This document shows positions 1 through 8,169 of a stretch of DNA of 34,031 bases, piece by piece. The position numbers and the translations under genes are program-made. Each line of letters begins with the position of its first letter. Position 1 is the stretch's first letter. The stretch comes from Spirochaetaceae bacterium (GTDB lineage: Bacteria; Spirochaetota; Spirochaetia; DSM-27196; SLAA01): NCBI GenBank assembly GCA_003556605.1, contig PWQX01000195.1, positions 1 to 34,031 on the forward strand, in the 5' to 3' direction. The notes below the pieces were generated by a model. That model had not been told where the DNA came from. It ran no database searches and worked only from the letters and a program-made list of their open reading frames with translations.

Positions 1-306
1 ACTGGGGATATCCCATGGCGGCTCGTTGATACTGTTGCCGTTAAGGGCCGCAAGGCGGGGGTGCGATTGTACACGACGCTCCCCGATATAGGCCCCGCGG
101 TTCGAGAGCGCTGGCAGCGCCACAACGCGGCAATGGAGCTCTACTACGCGCGCCGATTCCGCCAAGCGTCGGAGCAGTTCAAGCGCCTGCTAAACGAAGA
201 GCCCGCAGATTACCTCGCCGAGCTCATGCTGCGGAGGGCGGACGCTTGCGTACAGAGCAATCCGGGCCCCGGGTGGACCGGTGTAGAAGTAATGACGGTC
301 AAATGA
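1..306 (+). CDS. Class III adenylate/guanylate cyclase, C-terminal end (5' partial)
   Basis: The frame is open from base 1 to the TGA at 304-306, so the gene begins outside the window. The first residues read like the end of a class III cyclase catalytic domain (a VAVKGRKAGVRLY-like strand). They are followed by a TPR-like helical pair (ALELYYARRFRQASEQFKRLL type) and the closing GVEVMTVK, which resembles the usual end of CHASE2/cyclase proteins with a final 'GV.VMT.K'. The role would be cAMP or cGMP synthesis, but the catalytic residues are off the window. A GTG at 61 lies inside the conserved domain and is not the start. The stop overlaps the next ATG by four bases (ATGA), implying translational coupling. 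The family call comes from remembered tail motifs only. Confidence 0.72.
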   Translation, partial: TGDIPWRLVDTVAVKGRKAGVRLYTTLPDIGPAVRERWQRHNAAMELYYARRFRQASEQFKRLLNEEPADYLAELMLRRADACVQSNPGPGWTGVEVMTVK

Positions 307-1556
307 TTCGATTGCGGCCATTGGTACGGTTCTTGGCGCTCCTCATGCCGGCGCTGATAGTATTGCACTCTGCACAGGCGCAGCCTGCTCGGGCTGAGCC
401 GGAGCGTATTAGGGTAGCGATCGCCCCGCCCGAAGTGCTCGACCTGCGACCGAGCCCCGATACCGGCGACGACAATGAATCAGGCCTTGCACGGATGTTG
501 TTCGAGATCGTTGTCGAGGAATTGGAACGGGCAGGGCTGCAGGTGGACCGTATTGCCGGGGTCCCGGTAGGAACTCCCGAACTGCCGGCACCGGTAGAAG
601 AATCCGGCTATCGGTTTGCGATCGCCGCATACATCATGCGTGATCATGGCAGATACGGGATTGGTCTCAACGTCTATCACACCGCTGATCGTTACGTCGT
701 AACCAGCCGTTCGGCTTTCGGCACATCGGAGCTCGCTTTGAGTCGAGCCATAACCCGAGAGCTGCAGAATCTCCCGCAAGCGCTGCGCGAACACCGCGCC
801 GCCGAGCGAGTTGAGCGCGAAGCGGCGGTACGCTCGATTACCTTTGCCACCAGCGGCAACGACGTGGCGATTACCCTCTCCGACGGCCGCAGTCTGCACC
901 CAAGCGAAACCGGCAGGGTGACGATTGCCGAGGTCCCGTACAGGATTGGGCAAACGATCGGCTTCACCGTCGAGCGGCCGGGGTACTACCCCCACACCGG
1001 TACCCACCGGATTCGCCGGACCGAGGAAACCGTCGTTGTGCCGCCGCTGACACGCCGCACGCGATTCAGCCTCAGCGCGGCCTCATTCCCCGCCTACGTA
1101 CAAGGGTTCACGGCGGTTTCCCGCTGGTACCCTGCACCCGATGAAGCGTTCTTTGAGCTGTCGGTCGGCGCCTCTCGTGTCGGAGAGTCGCGATCCCTGG
1201 CCAAGGATATCGAGAAAGAGCTAGACGAACTTGAAGGCGGTGCCGTCGGCGCCTTCCGGTTCACTGATCTGGCGTTCGCTTTTGGTGCGTATCCGTTTGT
1301 TTCGCGCGAGCAACCGGTGCGCCCCGGTTTGCAGAGCGGCGCCGGGGTCATGCACGCTACCGGTGACGGCTGGGAGGAAACCATACCGTATCTGGCGCCG
1401 CTAAATGGGTTCGTGTCCTTTGGGCGCGGCCGCGTTCGCGCACGCCTGGTTTCCTCGGTGCGTTACACCCTCGGCGGTGACGTGCTTGACCGGGTTTGGA
1501 TCGCCGCCGACGGACCGCTGCCCTACGGCAGGATAGAGGTGGCGTATACATGGTGA
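303..1556 (+). CDS. Exported TolB/PEGA-like protein with probable outer-membrane C-terminus
   Basis: ATG 303 overlaps the upstream stop. It gives a 417-residue protein with a clear signal peptide (basic RLRPLVR, hydrophobic LALLMPALIVL, probable cleavage after AQA at 24-26). An in-frame ATG at 246 would put 19 polar residues ahead of the signal and is not used. After the signal comes an alpha/beta segment, residues about 33-190, like the periplasmic TolB-type N-terminal domain (IRVAIAPPEV start). A PEGA-like carbohydrate-surface motif follows around 215-255 (FTVERPGYYPHTGTHRI). The last ~150 residues alternate polar and aromatic residues and end in VAYTW, as in outer-membrane strands. It overlaps the next gene by 7 bases, and that gene has the same architecture. 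No enzymatic function is recognised. Confidence 0.7.
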   Translation: MIRLRPLVRFLALLMPALIVLHSAQAQPARAEPERIRVAIAPPEVLDLRPSPDTGDDNESGLARMLFEIVVEELERAGLQVDRIAGVPVGTPELPAPVEESGYRFAIAAYIMRDHGRYGIGLNVYHTADRYVVTSRSAFGTSELALSRAITRELQNLPQALREHRAAERVEREAAVRSITFATSGNDVAITLSDGRSLHPSETGRVTIAEVPYRIGQTIGFTVERPGYYPHTGTHRIRRTEETVVVPPLTRRTRFSLSAASFPAYVQGFTAVSRWYPAPDEAFFELSVGASRVGESRSLAKDIEKELDELEGGAVGAFRFTDLAFAFGAYPFVSREQPVRPGLQSGAGVMHATGDGWEETIPYLAPLNGFVSFGRGRVRARLVSSVRYTLGGDVLDRVWIAADGPLPYGRIEVAYTW

Positions 1557-2827
1557 ACCGCTTTCGCGCATGGCGCCTAGTCGCAATCGCCTGCCTCGTA
1601 TGCAGCGCAGCAACACACGCTTTTGCGCTCGGCACTTCGGAAGAGCCGCCGGTAATCGCTCCGCCGGCAGACTTGCGGCCGCGGCGCCTGCTTGTAGTGG
1701 TGCATTCGTTCGATAGTGACCCGACGCTCGCCAGGGTCATGCGCGAGTCGCTGGTATCCGCGCTTTCCTCCGCAGCTAACGGCATGCTCGTGCGGACGGC
1801 AGACCACGGAGAAACCGGGCCGTACCCAGACCCGGCACAGCTCATCGACGCTCCTAGAGTGCAGCTTGAAGCGCTTGCCCGCGGCCATACCGCCGATGCC
1901 TATATCACGGTACAGTTGCAGCGCGAAACGCCGCAGCTCCTGCGCGTGTTCTGGCGGGTGGGTGACGTCCTGCAGTCTGTAGATCGTCGCGGCGAGTATC
2001 GTACACCGCTGATAGGCCCCCGTGAGCTGCACACCCGCGCCTGGATACCGGTCCTTGAAGCCGCCCGTGAGCAGATTCCACCACGTGATGAAGCGATAAC
2101 GCTGCGACTGCAGGGTGTCCCGGAGACTAAGATCTCGATTGCACCGGACACGCATCTGGAGCTCGACGGTGACGGTCGGGGCGAGGCGTCACTACGCGTT
2201 CCCGGAGAGTACGTCGTTGCGGCCCGGCGCCCGGGATATCGCGATGTAACCGAGCGAATCAGGCTTGAGTCGGCTACTGAGTTACAACTTGAACAGCAGC
2301 GCAAACCGGTCGCCTACGCGCAAGCCTCGCTGTTCAACACCCAGTTTCCCGAGTTTGCCGCCGGCTGGATGCCCGGCCGGGGCGAGCTGCACCTCGGCGG
2401 ATTCGTTAGCTTCTTTCAATTCGGGTTTGCCCTGCGCGAGCGCGGCGACACCGGGGACCAGACAAGGCTTGCGGTCTCGTTGCCCTTGACGCATGTGGGG
2501 CTGAGCGCCGGCTACCGCTTTGGGACCGACCAGCACAGAACCCGGCCATTCGCAGGGCTGCAGCCTTTCATTCGCGTATCTAACGACGACGGCCTTGCGT
2601 TTGAGTCCAACGCTGCGTTCGGCGCCGCCCTGAATCTGGGACTGGAATACCGGCTGTTCGACCCCGGCGTCGCATTTCTCGAATGGCTGCCGACCGCGTA
2701 TCCAACCGCCGGCAAGGTATCAAACGAGGACTTCTACGATGGAGACCCGGGGACCATGACGGTCTCATTGGACGGGCTCTTTCTCGAGCTCACCTTGATT
2801 CGGCTCGGATACCGCCACCGGTTTTGA
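1550..2827 (+). CDS. Exported TolB/PEGA-like protein, second of a tandem pair
   Basis: ATG 1550 lies inside the end of the previous gene and starts a signal peptide (MVNRFRAWRL, hydrophobic core, cleavage near AFA at 24-26), giving 425 residues. A longer reading from 1496 would add 18 arginine-rich residues and bury the signal. Order: signal; TolB-like alpha/beta domain (LLVVVHSFDSDP start, about 45-185); PEGA-like segment (RVPGEYVVAARRPGYRDVTERI, about 205-250); then a glycine/aromatic-rich region with repeated strand-like stretches (HVGLSAGYRFG, LNLGLEYRLF) ending in RLGYRHRF. A terminal phenylalanine after alternating residues is the usual outer-membrane barrel signal. The shared order with its neighbour suggests duplication and divergence, possibly acting as a pair in the envelope. 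The exact role is not recognised. Confidence 0.7.
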   Translation: MVNRFRAWRLVAIACLVCSAATHAFALGTSEEPPVIAPPADLRPRRLLVVVHSFDSDPTLARVMRESLVSALSSAANGMLVRTADHGETGPYPDPAQLIDAPRVQLEALARGHTADAYITVQLQRETPQLLRVFWRVGDVLQSVDRRGEYRTPLIGPRELHTRAWIPVLEAAREQIPPRDEAITLRLQGVPETKISIAPDTHLELDGDGRGEASLRVPGEYVVAARRPGYRDVTERIRLESATELQLEQQRKPVAYAQASLFNTQFPEFAAGWMPGRGELHLGGFVSFFQFGFALRERGDTGDQTRLAVSLPLTHVGLSAGYRFGTDQHRTRPFAGLQPFIRVSNDDGLAFESNAAFGAALNLGLEYRLFDPGVAFLEWLPTAYPTAGKVSNEDFYDGDPGTMTVSLDGLFLELTLIRLGYRHRF

Positions 2828-2893
2828 CTTCGCTAGCAAGCGGATCAATCGGCAGGGCGCCGTCGGCGCCGCTTCTCATCTCTGCAGCGGTCA

Positions 2894-4840
2894 TCATCTT
2901 AGCGCTGTATGCTCATCCTGCAGTAGACCGGCAAGCTGTTCGAGAAACTCGCGGAATGCCGGTTCTATGTTGCCGGCGCGCAGCACGCGTTCAAGATACT
3001 CTCTGCGCTCTCTATTAGACGAGAAGGTGGTCACACCGTATAATACGTCCACAGTCTCGGCGAACGCGTCTTCGCGGCCGGCGTCAAAGTGGGCATCGTG
3101 GTAGCGCTCAACGTCTCGGGCGAGTCCCGGCAGCACGCTTTCGAACTCGGTGGAGGACAATACATCGTGCAAGAGCCGGCGTGCCGACAGGAGCTGCGCA
3201 GAGCCGGCGGGGGCAAGCTCCTCCGGTCGTTCCCGCTGGAAGCTCTCGTAGCGCTGCTCTATCTCGGCGAGCCTTTCGGCCGCTTCCCGCAGTTGTTTGA
3301 GCTCGCCGGGATCAACGGTATCTTCAGCAGACGCCTCAACAAACGCTTCGGCCGCGGCGGCCGCTTCGCGCGCATTCTCCAACTCGGCCGACAGCTCGGC
3401 CTCACGGGCTGCCAGTTGCCGTTCCAGCGCGGAGATCTGCTCGGCGGAACCGGTCCGCAATTGCGCTAACGCTGCGACGGTCTCCTGCAGCTCTTGTTGG
3501 AGCGCCGAAATCTCCTCGGTCGACTCGCGCTGAAGCCGTTCCATCGTGGCTACGGTCGCTTCTATCTCATGTTCAAGCTCCGCAGTCTCCTCAGCGGCCT
3601 GCTCCTTGAGCTCACTCGCCTGTGCCGAAAGATCCTGTTCCACTGCACGCTCGAGCAGGAACCGATGCCCCGCAAACAGCTGTGGCATTAACGCCAGCGC
3701 TTCCCGGTAGTACGCTTCCGCCGTTTGTTCGTCCTCGCGATCCAGCGCGGTGTCGCCGCGCGCAACCAAGTCCAGAATCTCCTCACGGAGCTCGTCAACC
3801 GGTTGGAGCGGGCCATCTTGCGCTTCAAGAGCGATCATTGCCTCCAACTGATCAACGACAAAAAGATCAACTTTGCGACGACTCTCACCCCGCACTGCGC
3901 GTACTTGCGGCTCATTCAACAAGGCCCGCAGGTTCTCAGCCTCTTCGTGAGCAGCGTCGTGGTCCTCGCTGATAGTTGCATCGCGGAGCGCCTCAAACAA
4001 GCCCAGAACCTGAGCATCGATCTGGTCTCGCCGGCGTGCCTGCGTTTCCAGCTCAGCCATCTCGGTAAGCGCCGATTGAAGCTCCTCGTCGGCAGCCCGC
4101 TGAGCTGCAATCATCTCCTGCTCCATGCGTTCGCGTTCGTCCGTCAACTCATCAAGATCGTCTTCAAGTTGAGATTCCAAACCCGCGAGCTCCACGATGA
4201 GCCGGTCACGTTCGCTCTGAAGTTCTTCAGCGTACGCTGCCAGCTCATGGTCGATCTCCGCGCTCCTCGTCGTTTCGTACTCGGCCAAGCGCAACTCAAT
4301 CTCCTCGATTCCGAGGCCGATAGCTTCCAAGCGCCCTCGCTCGTCGCTCAGCGCGGCGTCCAATTCGCGTTCCAACTGTTCGCGCCGCTCCACCTCCCGC
4401 TGCACTATTTCGGCCTCGAAATCACCGCGCTCGCGGTCTATCTCTGCAAGCCGGCGTTCAATCGCCGCAATCTCATCGTCACGCTGCTCGATCTCCGCCT
4501 GCATCTGTTGCTGCAGCTCGCTTACCACCGTTCCCTCGGCACCCTCGAGCGCCGAAATCTCGGCGGCCCGCGCTGCAGCGCTCGACGGGTCGAAGAACGC
4601 ACTGAAAGCCACGATACCACCGACCACGACAAGTACGGCAGCCGCGTTCACGATTAACGGAAACAGCACGCCGCGACGTCCTTGGTTGACGGCCAGGAGC
4701 TCCGGCGTAATATCCAGCCGATTGCGCTCGGCCACACGCGCTATCTCACGGCGTATCTCTTCTTGATCCGCCGTCGATACGCCTTCAATGCGTTTTCTCT
4801 TCTTGCGCCGTTCGTCCGCGCTTCGCAGTAACGAGCCCAT
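2894..4840 (-). CDS. Single-pass membrane protein with very long coiled coil and TPR-like segment
   Basis: This 648-residue protein begins with a basic cytoplasmic stretch (RRKKRKR at 11-17) and has one transmembrane helix at about 57-82. Nearly continuous heptads rich in E, Q, R, L and A follow from about 92 to 345 and again from 415 to 530. Between them, residues about 350-405 look like one TPR unit (ARGDTALDREDEQTAEAYYREALALMP). The C-terminal ~110 residues are helical without heptads. No catalytic motif is seen. Such proteins are usually structural or scaffolds of the envelope or cytoskeleton, and no family name is recognised. It is convergent with the upstream pair (66-base gap). There is no Shine-Dalgarno sequence before ATG 4840, but a good -10 lies 7 bases upstream, so the message may be leaderless. 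Confidence 0.75.
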   Translation of the reverse strand: MGSLLRSADERRKKRKRIEGVSTADQEEIRREIARVAERNRLDITPELLAVNQGRRGVLFPLIVNAAAVLVVVGGIVAFSAFFDPSSAAARAAEISALEGAEGTVVSELQQQMQAEIEQRDDEIAAIERRLAEIDRERGDFEAEIVQREVERREQLERELDAALSDERGRLEAIGLGIEEIELRLAEYETTRSAEIDHELAAYAEELQSERDRLIVELAGLESQLEDDLDELTDERERMEQEMIAAQRAADEELQSALTEMAELETQARRRDQIDAQVLGLFEALRDATISEDHDAAHEEAENLRALLNEPQVRAVRGESRRKVDLFVVDQLEAMIALEAQDGPLQPVDELREEILDLVARGDTALDREDEQTAEAYYREALALMPQLFAGHRFLLERAVEQDLSAQASELKEQAAEETAELEHEIEATVATMERLQRESTEEISALQQELQETVAALAQLRTGSAEQISALERQLAAREAELSAELENAREAAAAAEAFVEASAEDTVDPGELKQLREAAERLAEIEQRYESFQRERPEELAPAGSAQLLSARRLLHDVLSSTEFESVLPGLARDVERYHDAHFDAGREDAFAETVDVLYGVTTFSSNRERREYLERVLRAGNIEPAFREFLEQLAGLLQDEHTALR

Positions 4841-4847
4841 TGGTTTT

Positions 4848-4877
4848 AGTATAGCGCATCGAAACTACCGCTGCCAG
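4848..4877 (-). promoter_or_regulatory. Putative promoter of the coiled-coil gene, very close to the start codon
   Basis: On the minus strand, CTGGCA (4872-4877) and TATACT (4848-4853) are separated by 18 bases. The -10 matches the consensus at 5 of 6 and the -35 at 4 of 6. Only 7 bases separate the -10 from ATG 4840, so transcription would begin at or next to the A of the start codon. Confidence 0.4.
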
Positions 4878-5025
4878 GAAGCTGGGCGCGGCGGGGCCGC
4901 GGTATGGGAATCATGAGCGCAGCGGCGCAAGACGCTGAAGAAGTTTCGTGGTTTTGCCCCCTTTCGTTTTGCCGACTGCCCGCTTAGACTGAGGGTGAAA
5001 CGCATAGAACGGGAGGGGAACCGAT

Positions 5026-5637
5026 GTGCACAAGCGAGGTACGATTACCGCGCTGCTGAAACACACCCTGCGCCTGCCGGCTGTGGCAGGCGAGATGTTC
5101 ACCGGCATCCGCACCGCGCCTACAATACCGCTTGGGCGGATTATCACAACCGTTCGTCTGATGCCGCTTCTGGAGGCGAAATCGCTGCTGAGGCTGGATT
5201 TCTACAACCGCTTCGCTCACGTGAAACGGTTATTCGCTGCAGTTGCCGATGACGGACGCCCGAGTTGTACCGACAGCACGCTGCAGCGGGTCTTGCGATG
5301 CCTTAGCGAGGAGGAAACCAAGCGCTTTCTCATCGCGCTTGTGCCTGAGATCCGTAGGCGCTCGGCTGACCGCTACCAGTTGGTAGCCGGTGGCCGCAGA
5401 CGACGCATCGCTGTGGGCGACGGCTCGGTGATGGCCGGCCACCATGTGTGCGCCTTCGCACTGCTCGGGCACCAGAACGCTCCGCAACTGCTGCTGTATG
5501 ACCACGGGGGATTCAACGCTTCAATGTTTCGTGCCGTCCGCTCGGCGGGGATGCACCCGCTTGTAAAGGGTGGTGAGTCGGAGTTTCGAAATCTATTGAA
5601 CGACGCGCGCACGGCGCGGATTGCGGAACTACGGTGA
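5026..5637 (+). pseudogene. DDE transposase remnant
   Basis: The frame gives 203 residues from GTG 5026, with purine-rich GGGAGGGG at 5011-5018 seven bases before it. The middle reads RRRRIAVGDGSVMAGHHVCAFALLGH, like the first Asp block (DGS..GGH) of DDE transposases whose next block is 'D-A-L-Y ... G...LVK..E..FRN.L.DA'. Here LLLYDHGGFNASMFRAV...GMHPLVKGGESEFRNLLNDA follows at once. About 30 residues normally found between the two blocks seem absent, and the C-terminal half with the catalytic Glu is gone. Family members are usually near 400 residues. This looks like a decayed insertion sequence. The comparison is from memory, and the IS family cannot be named with confidence. It lies alone between unrelated genes. 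Confidence 0.5.
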
Positions 5638-5798
5638 ACGCCGACAGCTCATAATCTCGTTCACTTACCATCGACCGGCCGCCGGTATGTCCGCTGCCTA
5701 ACGCCGCCCGCACTCGCCTCAGCATCTGCTGTGCCAACCGGCCCCGCCGCGCCCGCTCAGGCCCATTTGGGAAACCTGTGTGGGTAATTTCTGTGCAT

Positions 5799-5827
5799 TG
5801 TTGGGTGCGGCCGTTCCGTGATATATT
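5799..5827 (+). promoter_or_regulatory. Putative promoter of the GLUG lipoprotein gene
   Basis: TTGTTG (5799-5804) and TATATT (5822-5827) are 17 bases apart. The -10 matches at 5 of 6; the -35 is weak. The predicted leader is about 100 bases. Confidence 0.33.
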
Positions 5828-5853
5828 TTATGCGGTAAGCTCCGGCAATTGCA

Positions 5854-5880
5854 CCGCCGGTGATTGCTATGTGCCGGCGG
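5854..5880 (+). other. Inverted repeat in the lipoprotein leader
   Basis: CCGCCGG (5854-5860) and CCGGCGG (5874-5880) are perfect inverted copies around a 13-base loop. In the transcript they would form a GC-only stem about 55 bases before the start codon. There is no U tract, so it does not look like an intrinsic terminator. A regulatory or stabilising role is possible. Confidence 0.35.
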
Positions 5881-5935
5881 ATGGGTGCACCGCGAAGAGC
5901 TTTAAGAAAACGTTTTAAAAAAAGACGAGCGAAAA

Positions 5936-7057
5936 ATGAGTCAGACACGAAAGCTTTCCGGTTTCGGGTTCCGAGTTCTTCAGGTGCCGGCACGCCTGTT
6001 CGCGTGTGTCGGCGTACTTGCTCTGGTGTGGTCTTGCTATCTGCCGATAGGCGGGTATGAGTTCGACTCATCCGGGGACGGCTATCAACCGGTTGATCCT
6101 TCGCGCCCTCAGTCACCTGCCGACAGCGAACCTGACAAGCCGCTTCTCTTAGATTCCAGTGACGAGATGCTAAAGTGGCTCCAGCCGAGAGGAGCGGAAC
6201 AAGAATGGGACGCCGATGCCCTCGGCGGGCATTACAGGCTTACCAGCGATCTAAATCTCGGCAGCGACGAGCTTGAAGGCGAAGAATGGGTGCCGATAGG
6301 ACGCGGAACAGACGATGGATTCACCGGTAGTTTCGACGGGAACGGCCATTCAATCACAGGCCTAACGATCAATGCGAACGGCGATGCCGGCGATGACTGG
6401 GGACTGTTCGCGGTTATCGGCGAAAGCGGTGAAGTACGCTACCTCGGCCTCGAGGACGGCACCATGAACGGGGAAGGGGAGCCGGAACGAATCGGGCTTT
6501 TGGCCGGCACCAACAAGGGAACCATTGAATACGCATTTGTGACCGGCGATATATACAATGGTCACGATCGAACCGGGGGACTAGTCGGCAGCAACAGCGG
6601 AATCATCAGGTACAGTTATGCCCGTGTTTCTGACCTCGAGGGCGACAACCGCGTTGGCGGTCTGGTGGGCGAGAATACCGATGCAGGAGACATCACCGAA
6701 ACCTACGCCGCCTCCACTATCACCGCAACGCCTGCCTTCAAGGGCGGGCTCGTAGGAAGGAACGACGGTGGCGCAAGCATTCGCGGTTCGTTTTTTGATC
6801 AGGAGATCAACGATGACGATGGTCTTGACGCGGTGGGATGGGAGGGGGCGGATGGGACCGTAGAGCATGTGTACGGGCTCAGCACTGAACAGGCACAGAA
6901 CGTCGATGTGTTGACCGGTAACGAACTCGATTTTGCCTTGTCCTTCGACTTCGACACCATCTGGACGATCGACGAGGAGTGCAACACCGACAACGCCAAC
7001 TGCTGCAATAAAGGCTATCCGTACTTGCAGGCGAACAAACCCGTCGCCTGCAGATAA
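5936..7057 (+). CDS. GLUG-repeat surface lipoprotein
   Basis: The 373-residue protein opens with a basic n-region and a hydrophobic core ending in LVWSC, with the lipidated Cys at 34. This lipobox is loose in the way common for spirochaetes. Residues 50-90 are an acidic, Ser/Pro-rich linker. The body has the GLUG pattern: a GSFDGNGHSITGL strand, then glycine-rich repeats IGLLAGTNKG (about 186), GGLVGSNSG (214), GGLVGENTD (241) and GGLVGRNDG (270), each followed by an aromatic-containing strand. In the family these repeats build a beta-helix and are found in adhesin-like surface proteins. The C-terminus carries four cysteines in a short span (ECNTDNANCC...ACR), which is unusual and may form disulphides. 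It stands alone with its own promoter. The ligand is unknown. Confidence 0.75.
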   Translation: MSQTRKLSGFGFRVLQVPARLFACVGVLALVWSCYLPIGGYEFDSSGDGYQPVDPSRPQSPADSEPDKPLLLDSSDEMLKWLQPRGAEQEWDADALGGHYRLTSDLNLGSDELEGEEWVPIGRGTDDGFTGSFDGNGHSITGLTINANGDAGDDWGLFAVIGESGEVRYLGLEDGTMNGEGEPERIGLLAGTNKGTIEYAFVTGDIYNGHDRTGGLVGSNSGIIRYSYARVSDLEGDNRVGGLVGENTDAGDITETYAASTITATPAFKGGLVGRNDGGASIRGSFFDQEINDDDGLDAVGWEGADGTVEHVYGLSTEQAQNVDVLTGNELDFALSFDFDTIWTIDEECNTDNANCCNKGYPYLQANKPVACR

Positions 7058-7099
7058 CCGCGGCTTCAGCCCCGGGGACTACGATCAAAAACACCGTAC

Positions 7100-7129
7100 T
7101 TGACTGACGGGCACGCAACCGAGTAGGCT
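7100..7129 (+). promoter_or_regulatory. Putative promoter of hflK-hflC-murE-ddl
   Basis: TTGACT (7100-7105) is followed after 18 bases by TAGGCT (7124-7129). The -35 matches 5 of 6; the -10 is poor. The leader would be about 30 bases and includes the GGAGG ribosome site at 7157-7161. Confidence 0.35.
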
Positions 7130-7167
7130 CAAAGTCTGAACGTATCTAGATCTAACGGAGGCGGATT

Positions 7168-8169
7168 TTGTCTACAAGAGATGTTACTCCGCCGAAACTG
7201 CCCTTTACAATCAAGCCCCGTTTCATACTCCTGTTTTTGATTGTTCTAGCGGTTCTCGGCGCGGCAAGCACAATGGTGTTTATTGTCGATCAAAGCGAAC
7301 GGGCTGTCGTGACTCGGTTCGGAGCAATAGACCGTACGATGCCACCGGGACTGCATTTCAAGCTCCCGTTCGGCATTGAGCGCAACTTCAACGTTCCAAC
7401 CGAGGAAGTGCAGCACGAGCTGTTTGGGTATCGCGCACGCTCGTCCGGTTACTCCGACCAAGCGGCCGATCGCAACTACCCTGAGGAATCCATCATGCTC
7501 ACCGGCGACCTCAACATTATTGATGTTGAGTGGAGCATGCAATACCGCATTCAAGACCCGGTAAAGTGGTTGTTTGAGGTGGAGGATCAGCGCCGTACGG
7601 TTCGCGATATATCGCAATCCGTCGTGAACCAGCTTGTCGGAGACCGCGCGATTCTCAACGTCATCGGCCGCGAGCGAACGCAAATCGAGGAACAAGCACG
7701 CGAGCTGATGAATGAGCTCTACGACAGTTACAACCTCGGCGTTAACGTTACGCAGGTCCGCTTGCAGAACACTGTACCCCCGGTAGGGCGCGTGCAGGAC
7801 GCCTTTGAAGATGTCAACCGCGCGGTTCAGGACATGAATCGCTTGATTAACGAGGGGCGCGAGCAGTACAACCGCGAGATCCCGCGAATCCGCGGTGAGG
7901 CACAAGAGATGATTGAGATCGCCCGCGGGCGCGCCGACCAACGCATAAACCGCGCCGAAGGCGATGTCGCTCGGTTCAACGCGGTATTAGGGCAGTACCA
8001 AGATGACCCAACCACCACACGCAAGCGCCTGTACTACGAAATGATCGAGAACGTGTTCAACGCCGACGCGGGTGAGACCACCTTGATCGACCGCCGACTC
8101 GAGAACGTGCTGCCGTTCCTGAACCTCTCCGGTGCCGACCCAACGGCTACCACCACGGGAGGCCGATAA
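7168..8169 (+). CDS. hflK: HflK, SPFH-family regulator of membrane protease FtsH
   Basis: A TTG start at 7168 is favoured because GGAGG (7157-7161) sits six bases upstream and no nearer ATG precedes the membrane helix. The 333-residue protein has an N-terminal transmembrane helix at about 14-34 (ILLFLIVLAVLGAASTMVF). The SPFH domain follows (QSERAVVTRFGAIDRTMPPGLHFKLPF), with the typical NPEESIMLTGDLNIIDVEWSMQY-like core near 108-130 and a helical C-terminal region rich in R/E/A. In the family HflK pairs with HflC as a large cage around FtsH and limits its proteolysis. It overlaps hflC by one base, the normal gene order. The acidic/glycine-rich N-terminal extension of enterobacterial HflK is absent, as is common outside proteobacteria. 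Confidence 0.9.
   Translation: MSTRDVTPPKLPFTIKPRFILLFLIVLAVLGAASTMVFIVDQSERAVVTRFGAIDRTMPPGLHFKLPFGIERNFNVPTEEVQHELFGYRARSSGYSDQAADRNYPEESIMLTGDLNIIDVEWSMQYRIQDPVKWLFEVEDQRRTVRDISQSVVNQLVGDRAILNVIGRERTQIEEQARELMNELYDSYNLGVNVTQVRLQNTVPPVGRVQDAFEDVNRAVQDMNRLINEGREQYNREIPRIRGEAQEMIEIARGRADQRINRAEGDVARFNAVLGQYQDDPTTTRKRLYYEMIENVFNADAGETTLIDRRLENVLPFLNLSGADPTATTTGGR

Larger units (their letters stand above)
5638..5935 (+). other. Non-coding stretch after the transposase remnant
   Basis: No convincing gene is seen. Reading through the TGA at 5635-5637, the same frame stays open to a TAA near 5787 without recognisable transposase motifs. A neighbouring frame gives about 20 residues (ERRQLIISFTYHRPAAGMS) that could be frame-shifted transposase debris. 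No terminal inverted repeats were found by eye. The second half holds the proposed promoter and a leader hairpin of the lipoprotein gene, then AT-rich sequence with the palindrome AAAACGTTTT just before the start codon. Confidence 0.45.

Noticed and set aside
2856-2870. GGCGCC-GTC-GGCGCC inverted repeat between convergent genes, considered as a shared terminator
   Set aside because: The loop is three bases and the stem strong, but no T tract follows on either strand. Each half is also self-palindromic, so the pairing is ambiguous.
3725-4657. Long open frame on the plus strand across the coiled-coil gene
   Set aside because: It is antisense to a heptad-rich gene whose own frame has clear domains. 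The plus-strand protein has no recognisable motif or ribosome site; open antisense frames are common in GC-rich DNA.
5024-5059. ATG 5024 as transposase start
   Set aside because: This frame ends after eleven codons. The GTG two bases later opens the 203-residue frame with the same ribosome site.
5907-5916. AAAACGTTTT palindrome as operator or terminator
   Set aside because: It is short, AT-rich and likely to occur by chance in this local AT-rich leader. No partner site was seen.
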